From Asticcacaulis excentricus (lineage in GTDB: Bacteria > Pseudomonadota > Alphaproteobacteria > Caulobacterales > Caulobacteraceae), in the NCBI RefSeq assembly GCF_003966695.1, contig NZ_AP018827.1:496001-560000 (forward strand): a stretch of DNA of 64,000 nt. Reading direction: 5' to 3'. The notes beneath the pieces are model-generated. The model saw nothing but the letters and a program-made list of their open reading frames with translations, was not told the DNA's origin and did no database searches. The translations under genes and the position numbers were made by a program. Below are positions 52,821 to 62,882 of this stretch, in pieces (the stretch's first letter is position 1; each line of letters starts with the position of its first letter).

Positions 52821-55487
52821 ATGAGTTTGAAACGCTCTGTTTTAATGAGCACGGCGCTCGTCGGGGTGATGCTTTCGGGCGCCGCCTACGCACAGCAAGG
52901 CAACGACGTACAGGAAGTTGTTGTTGTCGGTATCAAGGGCAGCCTGCAAAAGGCCGCGGCTATCAAGAAGAAGACCGACGCCATTGTCGATGTCATCTCG
53001 GCTGAAGACGTCAGCAAGTTTCCCGACACCAATATCGCGGAATCGCTGTCGCACCTGCCGGGCGTCAGCGTTGACCGTAACTTCGGCGAAGGCGAAAAGG
53101 TCTCGATTCACGGTACCGATCCGGCTCTGAACCGCATTCTGGTCGATGGCCACTCGATTGCCTCGGCCGATTGGGGCGGTAATCCGAACGACCCGACCAG
53201 CCGGACCTTCAACTATTCGATGATGGCGCCGGAAATCGTCGGTCAGCTTAAGGTTTACAAGAACCCCGAAGCGTGGATCGACGAAGGCTCGCTGGGTGGT
53301 ACGGTTATCCTCGAAACCCGCAAGCCGCTGGACCTGAAGCCCGGCACCATCACCGGCTCGCTCGGCTATAGCTATAATGACCGCTCGGAAAAGGGCGATG
53401 TACGTGGTTCGGCCCTGTATAGCTGGCGCAACGAAGCCCGTACCTTTGGTATCCTCGTTGCGGCCACCTATGACAAGCAGCAACTGCACCGCGCCGGTAT
53501 CGAATACTTCGGCTATATGGGTGCTGGTGCTTTCAACAGCGCCTTCACGGTGTCTGGCAACAATGTCACCGGCCCGAAGATCAACGGCGCGGCGCCGACC
53601 CTGGCGTCCTACAACCAGTTGGCGGCCGCCAATGTGCCCTGCTGCTTCAACTGGGCCTATTTCGACCAGACCCGCCAGCGCACCGGCGTCAGCACGGCCA
53701 TACAGTGGAAGCCGAATGATGACACGCAGTTCGACCTGACGGCCCTGCACATCGAAGGCGACTACACCAACTACAATCAGTCGATGTACGCCGTTCCGGT
53801 GTGGAACAGCTCGAATGCGCGCGACTTCACCGTCTCGAATGGCCTGATCACCGGGGCCTATATCCCGGCAAAGGCCGCTGGCACCGGCAGTCTGACGCAG
53901 TATGACGCCATCCTGCGCACCACGGTTGTCAAGACGGACAGTGTCAACCTGGCCGGTAAGTGGAATGCCGGTGACTGGAAAATCTCGGGTAATGTCGGCT
54001 GGACGCAGGCGACCGGTGGTAAAGAGCCGGAGCGCATGATCAGCTTCGATCTGAATTCGGGCTTCCAGTTCGGTTTCACGGCCAACAGCACCTATATCAA
54101 CTACGATACGTCGCCCACGACGCCCAAGTCGTTTTTCCGTTCGCCGTCGTCTTCGACCAGCACCATCAACGGCGTGACCGGCAACTATGTCCAGATGGGC
54201 GGCATGGAACGCAGCCGCACCACCGACAAGGAAACCTATGGTCAGATCGACTTCCGTCGCAATCTGGACGGTTTCTTTGAGACCGTGCTGTTCGGCGCCA
54301 AGCTGACCAAGCACGAGAACTCGCTGGATGCCGAGGGCTGGGACTATTTCGCCAACAAGACCCTGTACCTCAGCGACTTTGCTTCTGCGGTTACGCCGAA
54401 CAGCCTGTGGGCTGATATGGGCGGCAGCGGCAACGCCATGCAGTATCTGGGTCTGACGCGCGACGGCATTTTCGGTGTCATCAATGCCAGCATCACCCGC
54501 TATAACGGGCCGAAGTACGGCATGGAATTCACCGTTAAGGAAAACATCGCCGCCGCTTACCTGCAAGGCAACTTCCGTCACGACAAGTGGCGCGGTAACG
54601 TCGGTGCGCGTCTGGTTTCTACCGAAGACATCTCCAACTATTGGGAGACGACGGATGGCGGCACTACCTACACGCCCAAGAGCGTGACCCAGAAGGAAAC
54701 CAAGCTGCTCCCGAACATCAACGTCGTTTATGAAGCGACCGATGATGTGCTGATCAAGGTCGGTGCGGCGCAGGTGATCGCTCGTCCTCGCTACAGCCAG
54801 TTGGCCGGCACGGTGGAACTGAATGACCGTCAGCTGACCGGCGGTGGCGGCAACGCCAACCTGAAGCCGTATGAATCGACCAACTTCGGTGCCTCGGTAG
54901 AATGGTACTTCGACAAGACCGGCCTTCTGGCGTTGGAACTCTTCCACCGCAAGATCAGCTCCTACGTCGTCAGCGATACGCAGGAAAAGGTCTTCTTCAA
55001 CAAGCTGACCAACGCCAACGCGACCTATTCCTTCTCGTCGCCCTTCAATGCTCAGGAAGCCACCGTCACCGGCTTTGCGCTGCAAGGGCAAAAGGATATC
55101 GCTTACGGCTTCGGTGTCATCGCGAACTACACCTTCGCCGATGCCGACACGGGCACGACGGCCTACAACATGCCGTACCTGTCGCGTGATACCATCAGCT
55201 TCATCCCCTATTACGAAGAAGGCCCCTGGCAGGTTCGTCTGAGCTACAACTACCGCTCGCAATACTTCACGGGCATCGGTCGTCGTAACTCGAAGGACTT
55301 CACCGACTCCTACAAGCAAGTCGATCTGTCGGCCACCTATAAGGTCAATGACAAGGTGTCGATCTATGCCAACGGCCAGAACCTGCTCGACGAGATGTAC
55401 TACTCGTTCAGCTCGTTTGCAGACGCGCCGACCGCCTTCTACAAGAACGGCCGCCGTTTCTTCGTTGGTGTGAATCTGAAAATGTAA
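52821..55487 (+). CDS. TonB-dependent outer-membrane receptor
   Basis: 888 residues from ATG 52821 (AAGGGGACGAAG upstream). Signal peptide LKRSVLMSTALVGVMLSGAAYAQ, TonB box-like QEVVVVGI, plug (AEDVSKFPDTNIAESLSHLPGV, VSIHGTDPALNRILVDGHS) and a long beta barrel. The C-terminus ends VGVNLKM rather than in the usual aromatic residue. Codon use is strongly biased compared with neighbours, suggesting high expression. It is followed by a strong terminator, then the glycoside hydrolase genes, and probably imports the oligosaccharides they act on. Confidence 0.92.
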   Translation: MSLKRSVLMSTALVGVMLSGAAYAQQGNDVQEVVVVGIKGSLQKAAAIKKKTDAIVDVISAEDVSKFPDTNIAESLSHLPGVSVDRNFGEGEKVSIHGTDPALNRILVDGHSIASADWGGNPNDPTSRTFNYSMMAPEIVGQLKVYKNPEAWIDEGSLGGTVILETRKPLDLKPGTITGSLGYSYNDRSEKGDVRGSALYSWRNEARTFGILVAATYDKQQLHRAGIEYFGYMGAGAFNSAFTVSGNNVTGPKINGAAPTLASYNQLAAANVPCCFNWAYFDQTRQRTGVSTAIQWKPNDDTQFDLTALHIEGDYTNYNQSMYAVPVWNSSNARDFTVSNGLITGAYIPAKAAGTGSLTQYDAILRTTVVKTDSVNLAGKWNAGDWKISGNVGWTQATGGKEPERMISFDLNSGFQFGFTANSTYINYDTSPTTPKSFFRSPSSSTSTINGVTGNYVQMGGMERSRTTDKETYGQIDFRRNLDGFFETVLFGAKLTKHENSLDAEGWDYFANKTLYLSDFASAVTPNSLWADMGGSGNAMQYLGLTRDGIFGVINASITRYNGPKYGMEFTVKENIAAAYLQGNFRHDKWRGNVGARLVSTEDISNYWETTDGGTTYTPKSVTQKETKLLPNINVVYEATDDVLIKVGAAQVIARPRYSQLAGTVELNDRQLTGGGGNANLKPYESTNFGASVEWYFDKTGLLALELFHRKISSYVVSDTQEKVFFNKLTNANATYSFSSPFNAQEATVTGFALQGQKDIAYGFGVIANYTFADADTGTTAYNMPYLSRDTISFIPYYEEGPWQVRLSYNYRSQYFTGIGRRNSKDFTDSYKQVDLSATYKVNDKVSIYANGQNLLDEMYYSFSSFADAPTAFYKNGRRFFVGVNLKM

Positions 55488-55552
55488 TTTTTCAGTATTT
55501 GCGTTTTAGTATGAGTATTTAAACTATCCTGACTGTATTATTGGTGCAAACT

Positions 55553-55585
55553 GGCCCGCCCTCAATTGAGGTGCGGGCCTTTTTT
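55553..55585 (+). terminator. intrinsic terminator of the TonB receptor gene
   Basis: GGCCCGC (55553 to 55559) pairs with GCGGGCC (55573 to 55579); CCTCAATTGAGG lies within the loop and extends the stem. Six T residues follow. Confidence 0.9.
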
Positions 55586-55730
55586 GCTTTTAACTGATTT
55601 GGTTTTTAAAATTAAAATCGTTTGCAAAAACTTATTTTAGTTGATTGAATTTTTTGAATTGCTATTAATTTGGCGCGCCTCTTGCGGGGCGGGTGGCCAG
55701 AGGGCTGTGCAGAACAAGGGAGAACCATTC

Positions 55731-58412
55731 GTGCATCGGGCAGTGATTTCGAAGGGGCGTGTGGTCGCCGGGATGGACGGGCTGATCGCTTTTTGTCTCT
55801 GGCTGATTATGGCTCTCTCTTTGGTGAGCGTGCCGGCGCGGGCGGAGATCCTGAAAGGGCCTGAGACGCGGACCCTGGCGGAGGGGTGGCGTTTTCGCAT
55901 CGCTGAGGGCGACCCCAATCGCGCGGCCCATCCCGAAGTCGCAAACTGGATGACGGCCACGGTGCCGGGTACGGTGCAGAGCGACCTGATCGCGTCGGGC
56001 AAGCTCAAAGACCCCTATGTCGGCCTGAACGAGGCGGCGGCGCAGTGGGTCGGTCTGTCCGACTGGGAATACGAAACGTCGTTTTTGCTGGATGAGGCGA
56101 CGCTTAAGCGCGGTCATATCGACCTTGTATTTGACGGGCTCGATACGTTTGCCGAGGTGACGCTGAACGGTAAGGCTTTGCTGTCGACGGATAACATGTT
56201 CCGCACCTGGCGTGTGCCGGTTAAGGATATGGTAGTGAACGGGGCCAATCGCCTGCATATCCGTTTTGCCTCACCGATCAATAAAATGTGGCCCTTTATG
56301 CAGGGGCTCAGCTATTACCAGCCGGGGGCCTATGACTCGGCCTTTGGCGATGAGCCGCTGGGGCAGAACAGTTCGGCCTATGTGCGCAAAGCCGGGTATC
56401 AGTACGGCTGGGACTGGGGCCCGCGCATCGTGACGCTGGGGCCGTGGCGACCGGTGCGGCTGGATATTTATGACGGGGTGCGCCTGTCGGATTTTTATGC
56501 GCAGCAACAACACCTTGACGATCAGGTAGCCGCCCTGGAGGCTCGGTTCGAGATTGTCGCCGACGCCGCGCGCAACGCCACGCTGGAGGTTACCGTCACT
56601 GATCCGGACGGCAAGACGCAGACCCAGACACAAAATTTTCCGCTCTATGCCGGTAGCAACAGCCTCAGCCTGCCTGTGCGTATCGACCATCCGAAACGCT
56701 GGTGGCCGGTGGGCTATGGTCGCCCGGACCGCTACACCGTCCGCGCACGTGTTCTGAGCGACGGCGTGGTGATGGGTGAGCGTGTGCAGCGCATTGGTCT
56801 GCGCACCTCTGAAATTCGCCGCCAGAAGGACGAATGGGGGCGCAGCTTCGACATACTGATCAATGGCGTGCCCATTTATATGAAGGGCGCCAACATGATC
56901 CCGCTCGATATGATGCCGCCGCGCGTCTCTGATGCTTATCGTGATCGCATCCTGAAAACCGCCATCGACGCAAACATGAATATGCTGCGTCTGTGGGGTG
57001 GAGGGCACTATTTCGATGAAGGCTTATACGACTGGGCCGACGCCCACGGCCTGATGCTGTGGCAGGACTTCATGTTTGGCGGCTCCATCCCGCCATACGA
57101 CGAAGCCTATCGCGAAAACGTGCGTCAGGAGGCCTATGATCAGGTGCGTCGCCTGCGCCACCATCCGTCTATCGTCATCTGGGGTGGCAATAATGAGGTG
57201 CAGGTCAACTGGGATAACTGGAGCGACAGTCAGGCCCTGAAGGACAAGGTGGGCCGTAAGGAGGCCGAGCGCATCCATACCGGTCTGGTTCGTCTGTTCG
57301 ATCAGGTGCTGCGCGGCGCGGTCGATAAGTATTCACCGGGCGTACCCTATTGGCCGGGTTCCCCCACCGCTAACTATGACGGGCCGTCGAATGGTGACCG
57401 CGACGGGAACGTCCACTACTGGACGGTCTGGGGCGGCAAGCAGCCAGTGGAAACCTATCTGACGGTAACGCCGCGTTTCATGTCGGAATACGGGCTGCAA
57501 TCCTTCCCGGTTATGGCGACGATCAAGACCTTTGCCGGCCCAAAGGATATGGCCATTGATGCCCCGGTGATGATCGCCCACCAGAAGTTCGACAAGGGGC
57601 GCGGCAATCAGCGCCTTCTGATGTACATCAATAACAATTACGGTCAGCCCAAGCGCTTCGAGGACTTCGTCTATCTGTCGCAGGTGATGCAGGCCGAAGG
57701 CATTGAACTGGCGGCGCGTCACCTGCGCGCCTCACGCCCGCAGAATATGGGCGGCCTCTACTGGCAACTGAACGACGTGTGGCCAGTGGCGTCTTGGTCG
57801 AGCGTGGATTATTACGGCCGCTGGAAGGCGCTGCACTATTCGGCGCGTCGCTTCTATGCTCCCGTCTCCGTATCGCTGCTGCGCCGCGACGGCGTGACCG
57901 AGTTGTCGGTGGTATCTGATCGCCAGAGCGAGGCGCGCCTGCACTGGCGGCTGAAGGTGATGACTCTCGACGGCAAGCTGTTGTCGCAATGGACGCAGGA
58001 CCTCAACGCCGCCCCACTCAGCGCACAGGTCGTCACGCGGCTCAGTGATGCCGACCTGCTGAAAGGCGCCGATCCCAAATCGACCTTGGTCAGCGTCGAG
58101 CTTCTGGAAAACGATCGGGTTATCTCGCGGCATCAGAGCTATTTCGTCGCCTCCAAGGCGCTGGCGCTCAGCGATCCGAAGATCAGGTCGCGCCTGACCC
58201 GCACGGCGGACGGCTATCGCCTTACCCTGTCGGCGCGCACGCTGGCGCGGCAGGTCTGGGTCGACACGGACGCGCTGGAGGTGAGCCTGTCCGACAATGC
58301 GTTCGATCTGCTACCCGGTGAGACCGTCACCCTTGATCTCAAAACTTCAGCTTCCGAAGCGCAACTGCGCCGGGCGCTGACCATCCGTTCCCTCTATGGT
58401 GCCGCGCAATGA
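55731..58412 (+). CDS. beta-mannosidase (glycoside hydrolase family 2)
   Basis: 893 residues from GTG 55731 with AAGGGAGAA upstream; the longer frame begins at a TTG in AT-rich leader sequence. A hydrophobic signal segment (GLIAFCLWLIMALSLVSVPARA) is followed by the GH2 sugar-binding domain (GWRFRIAEGDPN, VPGTVQSDLIASGKL, WDWGPRI), an immunoglobulin-like domain, and the barrel with acid/base Glu489 in VIWGGNNE and nucleophile Glu586 in MSEYGLQSFP. These are hallmarks of beta-mannosidases that remove terminal beta-1,4-mannose. It overlaps the GH3 gene by four bases. Confidence 0.88.
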   Translation: MHRAVISKGRVVAGMDGLIAFCLWLIMALSLVSVPARAEILKGPETRTLAEGWRFRIAEGDPNRAAHPEVANWMTATVPGTVQSDLIASGKLKDPYVGLNEAAAQWVGLSDWEYETSFLLDEATLKRGHIDLVFDGLDTFAEVTLNGKALLSTDNMFRTWRVPVKDMVVNGANRLHIRFASPINKMWPFMQGLSYYQPGAYDSAFGDEPLGQNSSAYVRKAGYQYGWDWGPRIVTLGPWRPVRLDIYDGVRLSDFYAQQQHLDDQVAALEARFEIVADAARNATLEVTVTDPDGKTQTQTQNFPLYAGSNSLSLPVRIDHPKRWWPVGYGRPDRYTVRARVLSDGVVMGERVQRIGLRTSEIRRQKDEWGRSFDILINGVPIYMKGANMIPLDMMPPRVSDAYRDRILKTAIDANMNMLRLWGGGHYFDEGLYDWADAHGLMLWQDFMFGGSIPPYDEAYRENVRQEAYDQVRRLRHHPSIVIWGGNNEVQVNWDNWSDSQALKDKVGRKEAERIHTGLVRLFDQVLRGAVDKYSPGVPYWPGSPTANYDGPSNGDRDGNVHYWTVWGGKQPVETYLTVTPRFMSEYGLQSFPVMATIKTFAGPKDMAIDAPVMIAHQKFDKGRGNQRLLMYINNNYGQPKRFEDFVYLSQVMQAEGIELAARHLRASRPQNMGGLYWQLNDVWPVASWSSVDYYGRWKALHYSARRFYAPVSVSLLRRDGVTELSVVSDRQSEARLHWRLKVMTLDGKLLSQWTQDLNAAPLSAQVVTRLSDADLLKGADPKSTLVSVELLENDRVISRHQSYFVASKALALSDPKIRSRLTRTADGYRLTLSARTLARQVWVDTDALEVSLSDNAFDLLPGETVTLDLKTSASEAQLRRALTIRSLYGAAQ

Positions 58413-61018
58413 CTTCCCGATCTGTTTTTTCCGCTGTGAAACCCCTTCTGCTGACCGTTAGCCTCAGCGCCCTGTCCTTTGGTGCGGCCTTGGCGCAAAC
58501 GGCTGAGCCACCGCTTGACCCGCGCATTGCCCGCATGACGGTCGAGCAGAAGGCAGCGCAGATGCAGAACCGGGCGCCAGCCCTGCCATCGGCGGGCCTG
58601 ACCGCCTACGAATGGTGGAACGAAGGCCTGCACGGCGTAGCGCGGGCGGGCGAAGCCACCGTATTCCCACAGGCCATCGGGCTGGCGGCCACCTGGAATC
58701 CGGCCCTGCTGAAACAGGTGGGGGATGTGGTCTCCACCGAGGCGCGCGCCAAGTTCAATTCGACCGATCCGGCGGGGGATCACCAGCGCTATTTCGGCCT
58801 GACCCTGTGGTCGCCCAATATCAATATCTTCCGCGATCCGCGCTGGGGGCGGGGGCAGGAGACCTATGGCGAAGACCCCTTCCTGACCAGCCGTCTGGCG
58901 GAAGGCTTTGTTACCGGGCTTCAGGGGCCGGACCCGCAGCACCCGAAAGTTGTGGCCTCGGTCAAGCATCTGGCCGTGCATTCGGGGCCAGAGGCCGGGC
59001 GGCATGGCTTTGCGGCCTCGGTTTCGCCCTATGATCTGGAAATGACCTATCTGCCGGCCTTCCGCTATTCGGTGATGACCACAAAGGCGCAGTCGGTCAT
59101 GTGTGCCTATAATGCCGTAGCGGGCGTGCCGGCCTGTGCCTCGGAGCTGTTGCTCAAGACCTATGTGCGCGAGGCCTGGGGTTTCAAGGGCTACATCGTC
59201 ACCGACTGCGACGCCATTTACGACATGACGCGCTTCCACTTCTATCGCCTCAATGATGCCGAATCCTCGGCCGAGAGCCTGAAGGCTGGTGTCGATCTCA
59301 ATTGCGGCAATGCCTATGCGGCCCTGCCTGAAGCCGTGAGCCGGGGTCTGATCCCTGAATCCCTGATGGATCAGTCGCTGAACCGCCTGCTGGATGTGCG
59401 CAAGCGTCTTGGCATCGATGGCGCGCCCAGCCCGTGGTCGAAGATCAGCCCGGACGCCATCAACACGCCGCAGGCGCAAGGATTAGCGCTACAGGCGGCG
59501 GAACAGTCGCTGGTTCTGCTCAAAAACAACGGGGTCCTGCCGCTTAAGCCGGGTCAAACCGTCGCGGTCATAGGCCCCAATGCCGACACGCAGGAGACTC
59601 TGCGCGGCAATTATAATGGCATAGCGCGTCAGCCGGTGACGCCGCTGGCTGGATTGCGGGCGCAACTGGGGGCCGCGAAGGTGCTGTATGCGCAGGGCGC
59701 GACCTTGGCCGAAGGGGTGCCGACCACGGTGCCGGAAACCGCGCTACGCACACCCGAAGGCCTATCGGGCCTGACAGCCAGCTACTACGCCAATGCCGAC
59801 TTTGCCGGTGCGCCGGTCGAGACGCGCACCGAGCGTACGGTGAATCTGGAGTTCATGAACCGCCTGCCGGTCAAGGGGCTGAAAGACGGCCCTTACAGCA
59901 TCCGCTGGAGCGGTCAGATCGTACCCCCGGCGGCGGGCACCTATCGCCTGAAAGTGTTCGTGGATCGCTGCTGGTCCTGCGAGGCCAACCAGCACGATGA
60001 GGTGCGCCTCTATCTCGATGACAAGCCGGTCATCGTCGATACGGGCGACGGTAAGTCTCTGGAGGCCGAACTGACCTTCGACAGCGCCGCCGCGCGCCGG
60101 TTGCGCCTTGAGTACCGCCATGTGGGCGGCGATTGGGGCGTGCGCCTGCAATGGATCGCCCCGGCGCAGCCGCAGATCGACGAAGCGGTCAAGGCCGCGC
60201 AGGCCGCCGATGCCATCGTGGCCTTCGTCGGCCTGTCGCCGGACATCGAAGGCGAGGAGCTTCAGATTCTGGTGCCGGGCTTTGACCGCGGGGATCGCAC
60301 CGACCTCGGCCTGCCGCGCACGCAGGAGGACCTGCTGAAGGCGGTCAAGGCCACGGGTAAACCGCTGGTCGTGGTGCTGCTGTCTGGTTCGGCGGTGGCG
60401 CTTAACTGGGCCGACGCGCATGCCGACGCCGTGGTGGCCGCCTGGTATCCAGGCGAGGCGGGGGGCACGGCCATTGCCCGCACCCTGACCGGCGAGTCTA
60501 ACCCCTCCGGTCGCCTGCCCGTGACCTTCTATCGCTCGGTGCAGGACCTGCCACCCTTTATCGACTACCGCATGGAAGGGCGCACCTATCGTTATTTCAA
60601 GGGCAAGCCCCTCTATCCCTTCGGCCACGGCCTGTCTTACACGCAGTTCAGCTATAGCGATCTGAAACTGGACACGAACGCTCTGAATGCCGGCCAGCCG
60701 CTGCGCCTCAGCGTCCGTGTGCGCAATACAGGCGCGCGCGCGGGCGACGAGGTGGCTCAGCTCTATGTTAAGCGCCCGGATGCCTTTGGCCTCAACGCTT
60801 CGCTGGCGGCGTTTTCGCGCGTCAGCCTGAAGCCGGGCGAAAGCCGGGTCGTTTATATGACGATTGACCCGCGCGATCTGAGCACGGTCACGCTTGAGGG
60901 TGAGCGCGCCATCCGCGCCGGGGCCTACAGCCTGTCGGTCGGCGGCGGTCAGCCCGGATTTGCTCAGACGCTGAGCGCCGATTTTTCGATCACCGGCCAG
61001 ATGGCGCTGCCGAAGTAA
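58409..61018 (+). CDS. GH3 beta-glucosidase/xylosidase-type enzyme with PA14 insert
   Basis: 869 residues with a signal peptide (LLLTVSLSALSFGAALAQ). The GH3 barrel shows EWWNEGLHGV, DPRWGRGQETYGEDP, KHLAVHSGPE and nucleophile Asp266 in VTDCDAIYD. A PA14 carbohydrate-binding domain is inserted near 450 to 590 (GLTASYYANADFAG, CWSCEANQHDEVRLYLDD). The C-terminal fibronectin III-like domain follows. EWWNEGLHGVAR is typical of the beta-xylosidase/beta-glucosidase branch. Exported, probably periplasmic or outer-membrane associated. Exact sugar specificity cannot be read from the sequence. Confidence 0.88.
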   Translation: MTSRSVFSAVKPLLLTVSLSALSFGAALAQTAEPPLDPRIARMTVEQKAAQMQNRAPALPSAGLTAYEWWNEGLHGVARAGEATVFPQAIGLAATWNPALLKQVGDVVSTEARAKFNSTDPAGDHQRYFGLTLWSPNINIFRDPRWGRGQETYGEDPFLTSRLAEGFVTGLQGPDPQHPKVVASVKHLAVHSGPEAGRHGFAASVSPYDLEMTYLPAFRYSVMTTKAQSVMCAYNAVAGVPACASELLLKTYVREAWGFKGYIVTDCDAIYDMTRFHFYRLNDAESSAESLKAGVDLNCGNAYAALPEAVSRGLIPESLMDQSLNRLLDVRKRLGIDGAPSPWSKISPDAINTPQAQGLALQAAEQSLVLLKNNGVLPLKPGQTVAVIGPNADTQETLRGNYNGIARQPVTPLAGLRAQLGAAKVLYAQGATLAEGVPTTVPETALRTPEGLSGLTASYYANADFAGAPVETRTERTVNLEFMNRLPVKGLKDGPYSIRWSGQIVPPAAGTYRLKVFVDRCWSCEANQHDEVRLYLDDKPVIVDTGDGKSLEAELTFDSAAARRLRLEYRHVGGDWGVRLQWIAPAQPQIDEAVKAAQAADAIVAFVGLSPDIEGEELQILVPGFDRGDRTDLGLPRTQEDLLKAVKATGKPLVVVLLSGSAVALNWADAHADAVVAAWYPGEAGGTAIARTLTGESNPSGRLPVTFYRSVQDLPPFIDYRMEGRTYRYFKGKPLYPFGHGLSYTQFSYSDLKLDTNALNAGQPLRLSVRVRNTGARAGDEVAQLYVKRPDAFGLNASLAAFSRVSLKPGESRVVYMTIDPRDLSTVTLEGERAIRAGAYSLSVGGGQPGFAQTLSADFSITGQMALPK

Positions 61019-61035
61019 GACAGGATACGACGCTT

Positions 61036-62877
61036 ATGATTGATCGCAGACAGATTCTCGGCGGGCTGGCCGCTTCGACGGTGACGCTCGGTTTTTCAGC
61101 CGGTGACGCCAGCGCGGCCTCGTCGCGCTTTACGATAAAGGATGATGAGTTCCTGCTGGACGGCAAGCCCGTGCACCTGATGGCAGGCGAGATGCACTAT
61201 CCGCGCATCCCGCGCGAACTGTGGCGTGATCGTCTGCGCAAGCTGAAGGCGCTGGGGCTGAATACGCTCTCGACCTACACCTTCTGGAGCGCGCATGAGA
61301 AAAAGCCGGGCGTCTATGATTTCAGCGGCAATCTCGATGTTGCCGCCTGGGTGAAGATGGCGCAGGAAGAGGGGCTGCACGTCCTGTTGCGGCCCGGCCC
61401 CTATGCCTGCGCCGAGTGGGACAATGGCGGCTATCCGGCGTGGTTTCTCAATGACCCGGACATCCGCCCGCGTTCGCTCGACCCGCGCTATATGGGCCCG
61501 GCGGGTCAGTGGCTGAAGCGGCTGGGGCAGGAGGTGGCGCACCTTGAAATCGACAAGGGCGGCCCGATCCTGATGACGCAGGTCGAAAACGAATACGGCT
61601 CCTACGGCAATGACCTCAACTATATGCGCGCCGTCCGTGATCAGGTGCGCGCCGCGGGTTTCATCGGTCAGCTCTATACGGTCGATGGGGCGGCGGTCAT
61701 TGAAAATGGTGCCCTGCCGGAACTGTTCAATGGCATCAATTTTGGTACCTATGACAAGGCGGAAGGCGAATTTGCGCGCTATGCCAGGTTCAAGACCAAG
61801 GGCCCCCGCATGTGTACTGAGTTGTGGGGCGGCTGGTTCGACCATTTCGGCGAAATGCACGCCAATATGGAAATCCCGCCTCTGATGGAGAGCCTCAAAT
61901 GGATGCTCGACAATCGCATCAGCTTCTCCTTCTACATGCTGCATGGGGGCACCTCATTCGCCTTTGACGCCGGGGCCAATTTCCACAAAACGCATGGCTA
62001 TCAACCGGATATATCGAGCTATGATTACGACGCCATGCTGGATGAGGCCGGGCGCGTGACACCGAAATACGAGGCGGCGCGCGAACTCTTCCGTCGCTAT
62101 GTGCCGGCAGAACGCTTCACCGCCCTGCCGGAACCGGAAAAGGCGCTGAAGATTGAACGCTTTGCGCTGCGCGAAACGGCCCCGCTGTCACAACTGTACC
62201 CCGAGGGTGTCAGCCATGCGCAGCCCAAAACCTTTGAGCAGATGGGGCAGCCCCATGGCTTGATGCTCTACAGACACACCGCCAAAACCGCTCTTTCGGG
62301 GCAACTGCGTGTGGGCGAAGCGCGCGACTATGCCCTTGTCAGCGCTGGACAGGCGCGCGTCGGTACGCTGGATCGCCGCCTGAAAGAGACCGAGATAGAG
62401 GTCTCACTGAATGTAGGTGAGACTCTTGAGCTGCTCATCGATGCCATGGGACGTATCAACTATGGCGACCAGATCGGCAAGGATCAGAAGGGCCTGATCG
62501 GGCCGGTCACGCTGAATGGCAAGCCGCTCACCGGCTGGACGCATCAGGGCGTACCGCTCGATGACCTCAGCGCTTTGCGCTTCAAGCGTCAGCGCGTCGA
62601 TGGACCGGCCTTTTATCGCGGTACGTTTGAAACCCCTGAGGCGGGCTTCACCTTCCTCGACCTGCGCGGCTGGGGCAAGGGCTATGTCTGGGTCAACGGG
62701 CACAATCTGGGCCGCTACTGGTCCGTTGGGCCGCAGCGCGCCGTGTTCGTACCGGCCCCTTATCTCAAGGTCGGCGTCAATGAAGTCGTCGTGCTCGACC
62801 TGCACGATCAGGGTGAACGTTCACTGGCCGGTTCGGGATCGCAGATCTGGGACCTGCCGGGTCTGGTAAAAGGATAG
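61036..62877 (+). CDS. beta-galactosidase (glycoside hydrolase family 35)
   Basis: 613 residues beginning with a Tat-type signal (IDRRQILGGLAASTVTLGFSAG). GH35 features are complete: HLMAGEMHYPRIPRELW, TYTFWSAHEKKPGVYDF, RPGPYACAEWDNGGYPAWF, acid/base Glu186 in VENEYGSYG and nucleophile Glu262 in CTELWGGWFDHFG. C-terminal beta-sandwich domains include GWGKGYVWVNGHNLGRYW. It removes terminal beta-galactose from oligosaccharides, which fits side chains of galactomannan or complex N-glycans. It follows the GH3 gene by 17 nt. Confidence 0.92.
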   Translation: MIDRRQILGGLAASTVTLGFSAGDASAASSRFTIKDDEFLLDGKPVHLMAGEMHYPRIPRELWRDRLRKLKALGLNTLSTYTFWSAHEKKPGVYDFSGNLDVAAWVKMAQEEGLHVLLRPGPYACAEWDNGGYPAWFLNDPDIRPRSLDPRYMGPAGQWLKRLGQEVAHLEIDKGGPILMTQVENEYGSYGNDLNYMRAVRDQVRAAGFIGQLYTVDGAAVIENGALPELFNGINFGTYDKAEGEFARYARFKTKGPRMCTELWGGWFDHFGEMHANMEIPPLMESLKWMLDNRISFSFYMLHGGTSFAFDAGANFHKTHGYQPDISSYDYDAMLDEAGRVTPKYEAARELFRRYVPAERFTALPEPEKALKIERFALRETAPLSQLYPEGVSHAQPKTFEQMGQPHGLMLYRHTAKTALSGQLRVGEARDYALVSAGQARVGTLDRRLKETEIEVSLNVGETLELLIDAMGRINYGDQIGKDQKGLIGPVTLNGKPLTGWTHQGVPLDDLSALRFKRQRVDGPAFYRGTFETPEAGFTFLDLRGWGKGYVWVNGHNLGRYWSVGPQRAVFVPAPYLKVGVNEVVVLDLHDQGERSLAGSGSQIWDLPGLVKG

Positions 62878-62882
62878 GGCCA

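Noticed and set aside
52842-55319. 825-codon open frame antisense to the TonB receptor gene
   Set aside because: Long antisense frames arise from the strong GC-rich codon bias of the receptor gene; the translation has no signal peptide, domain or start signal.
58394-59479. 361-codon minus-strand frame inside the GH3 gene
   Set aside because: Shadow of the GH3 gene with no independent support.
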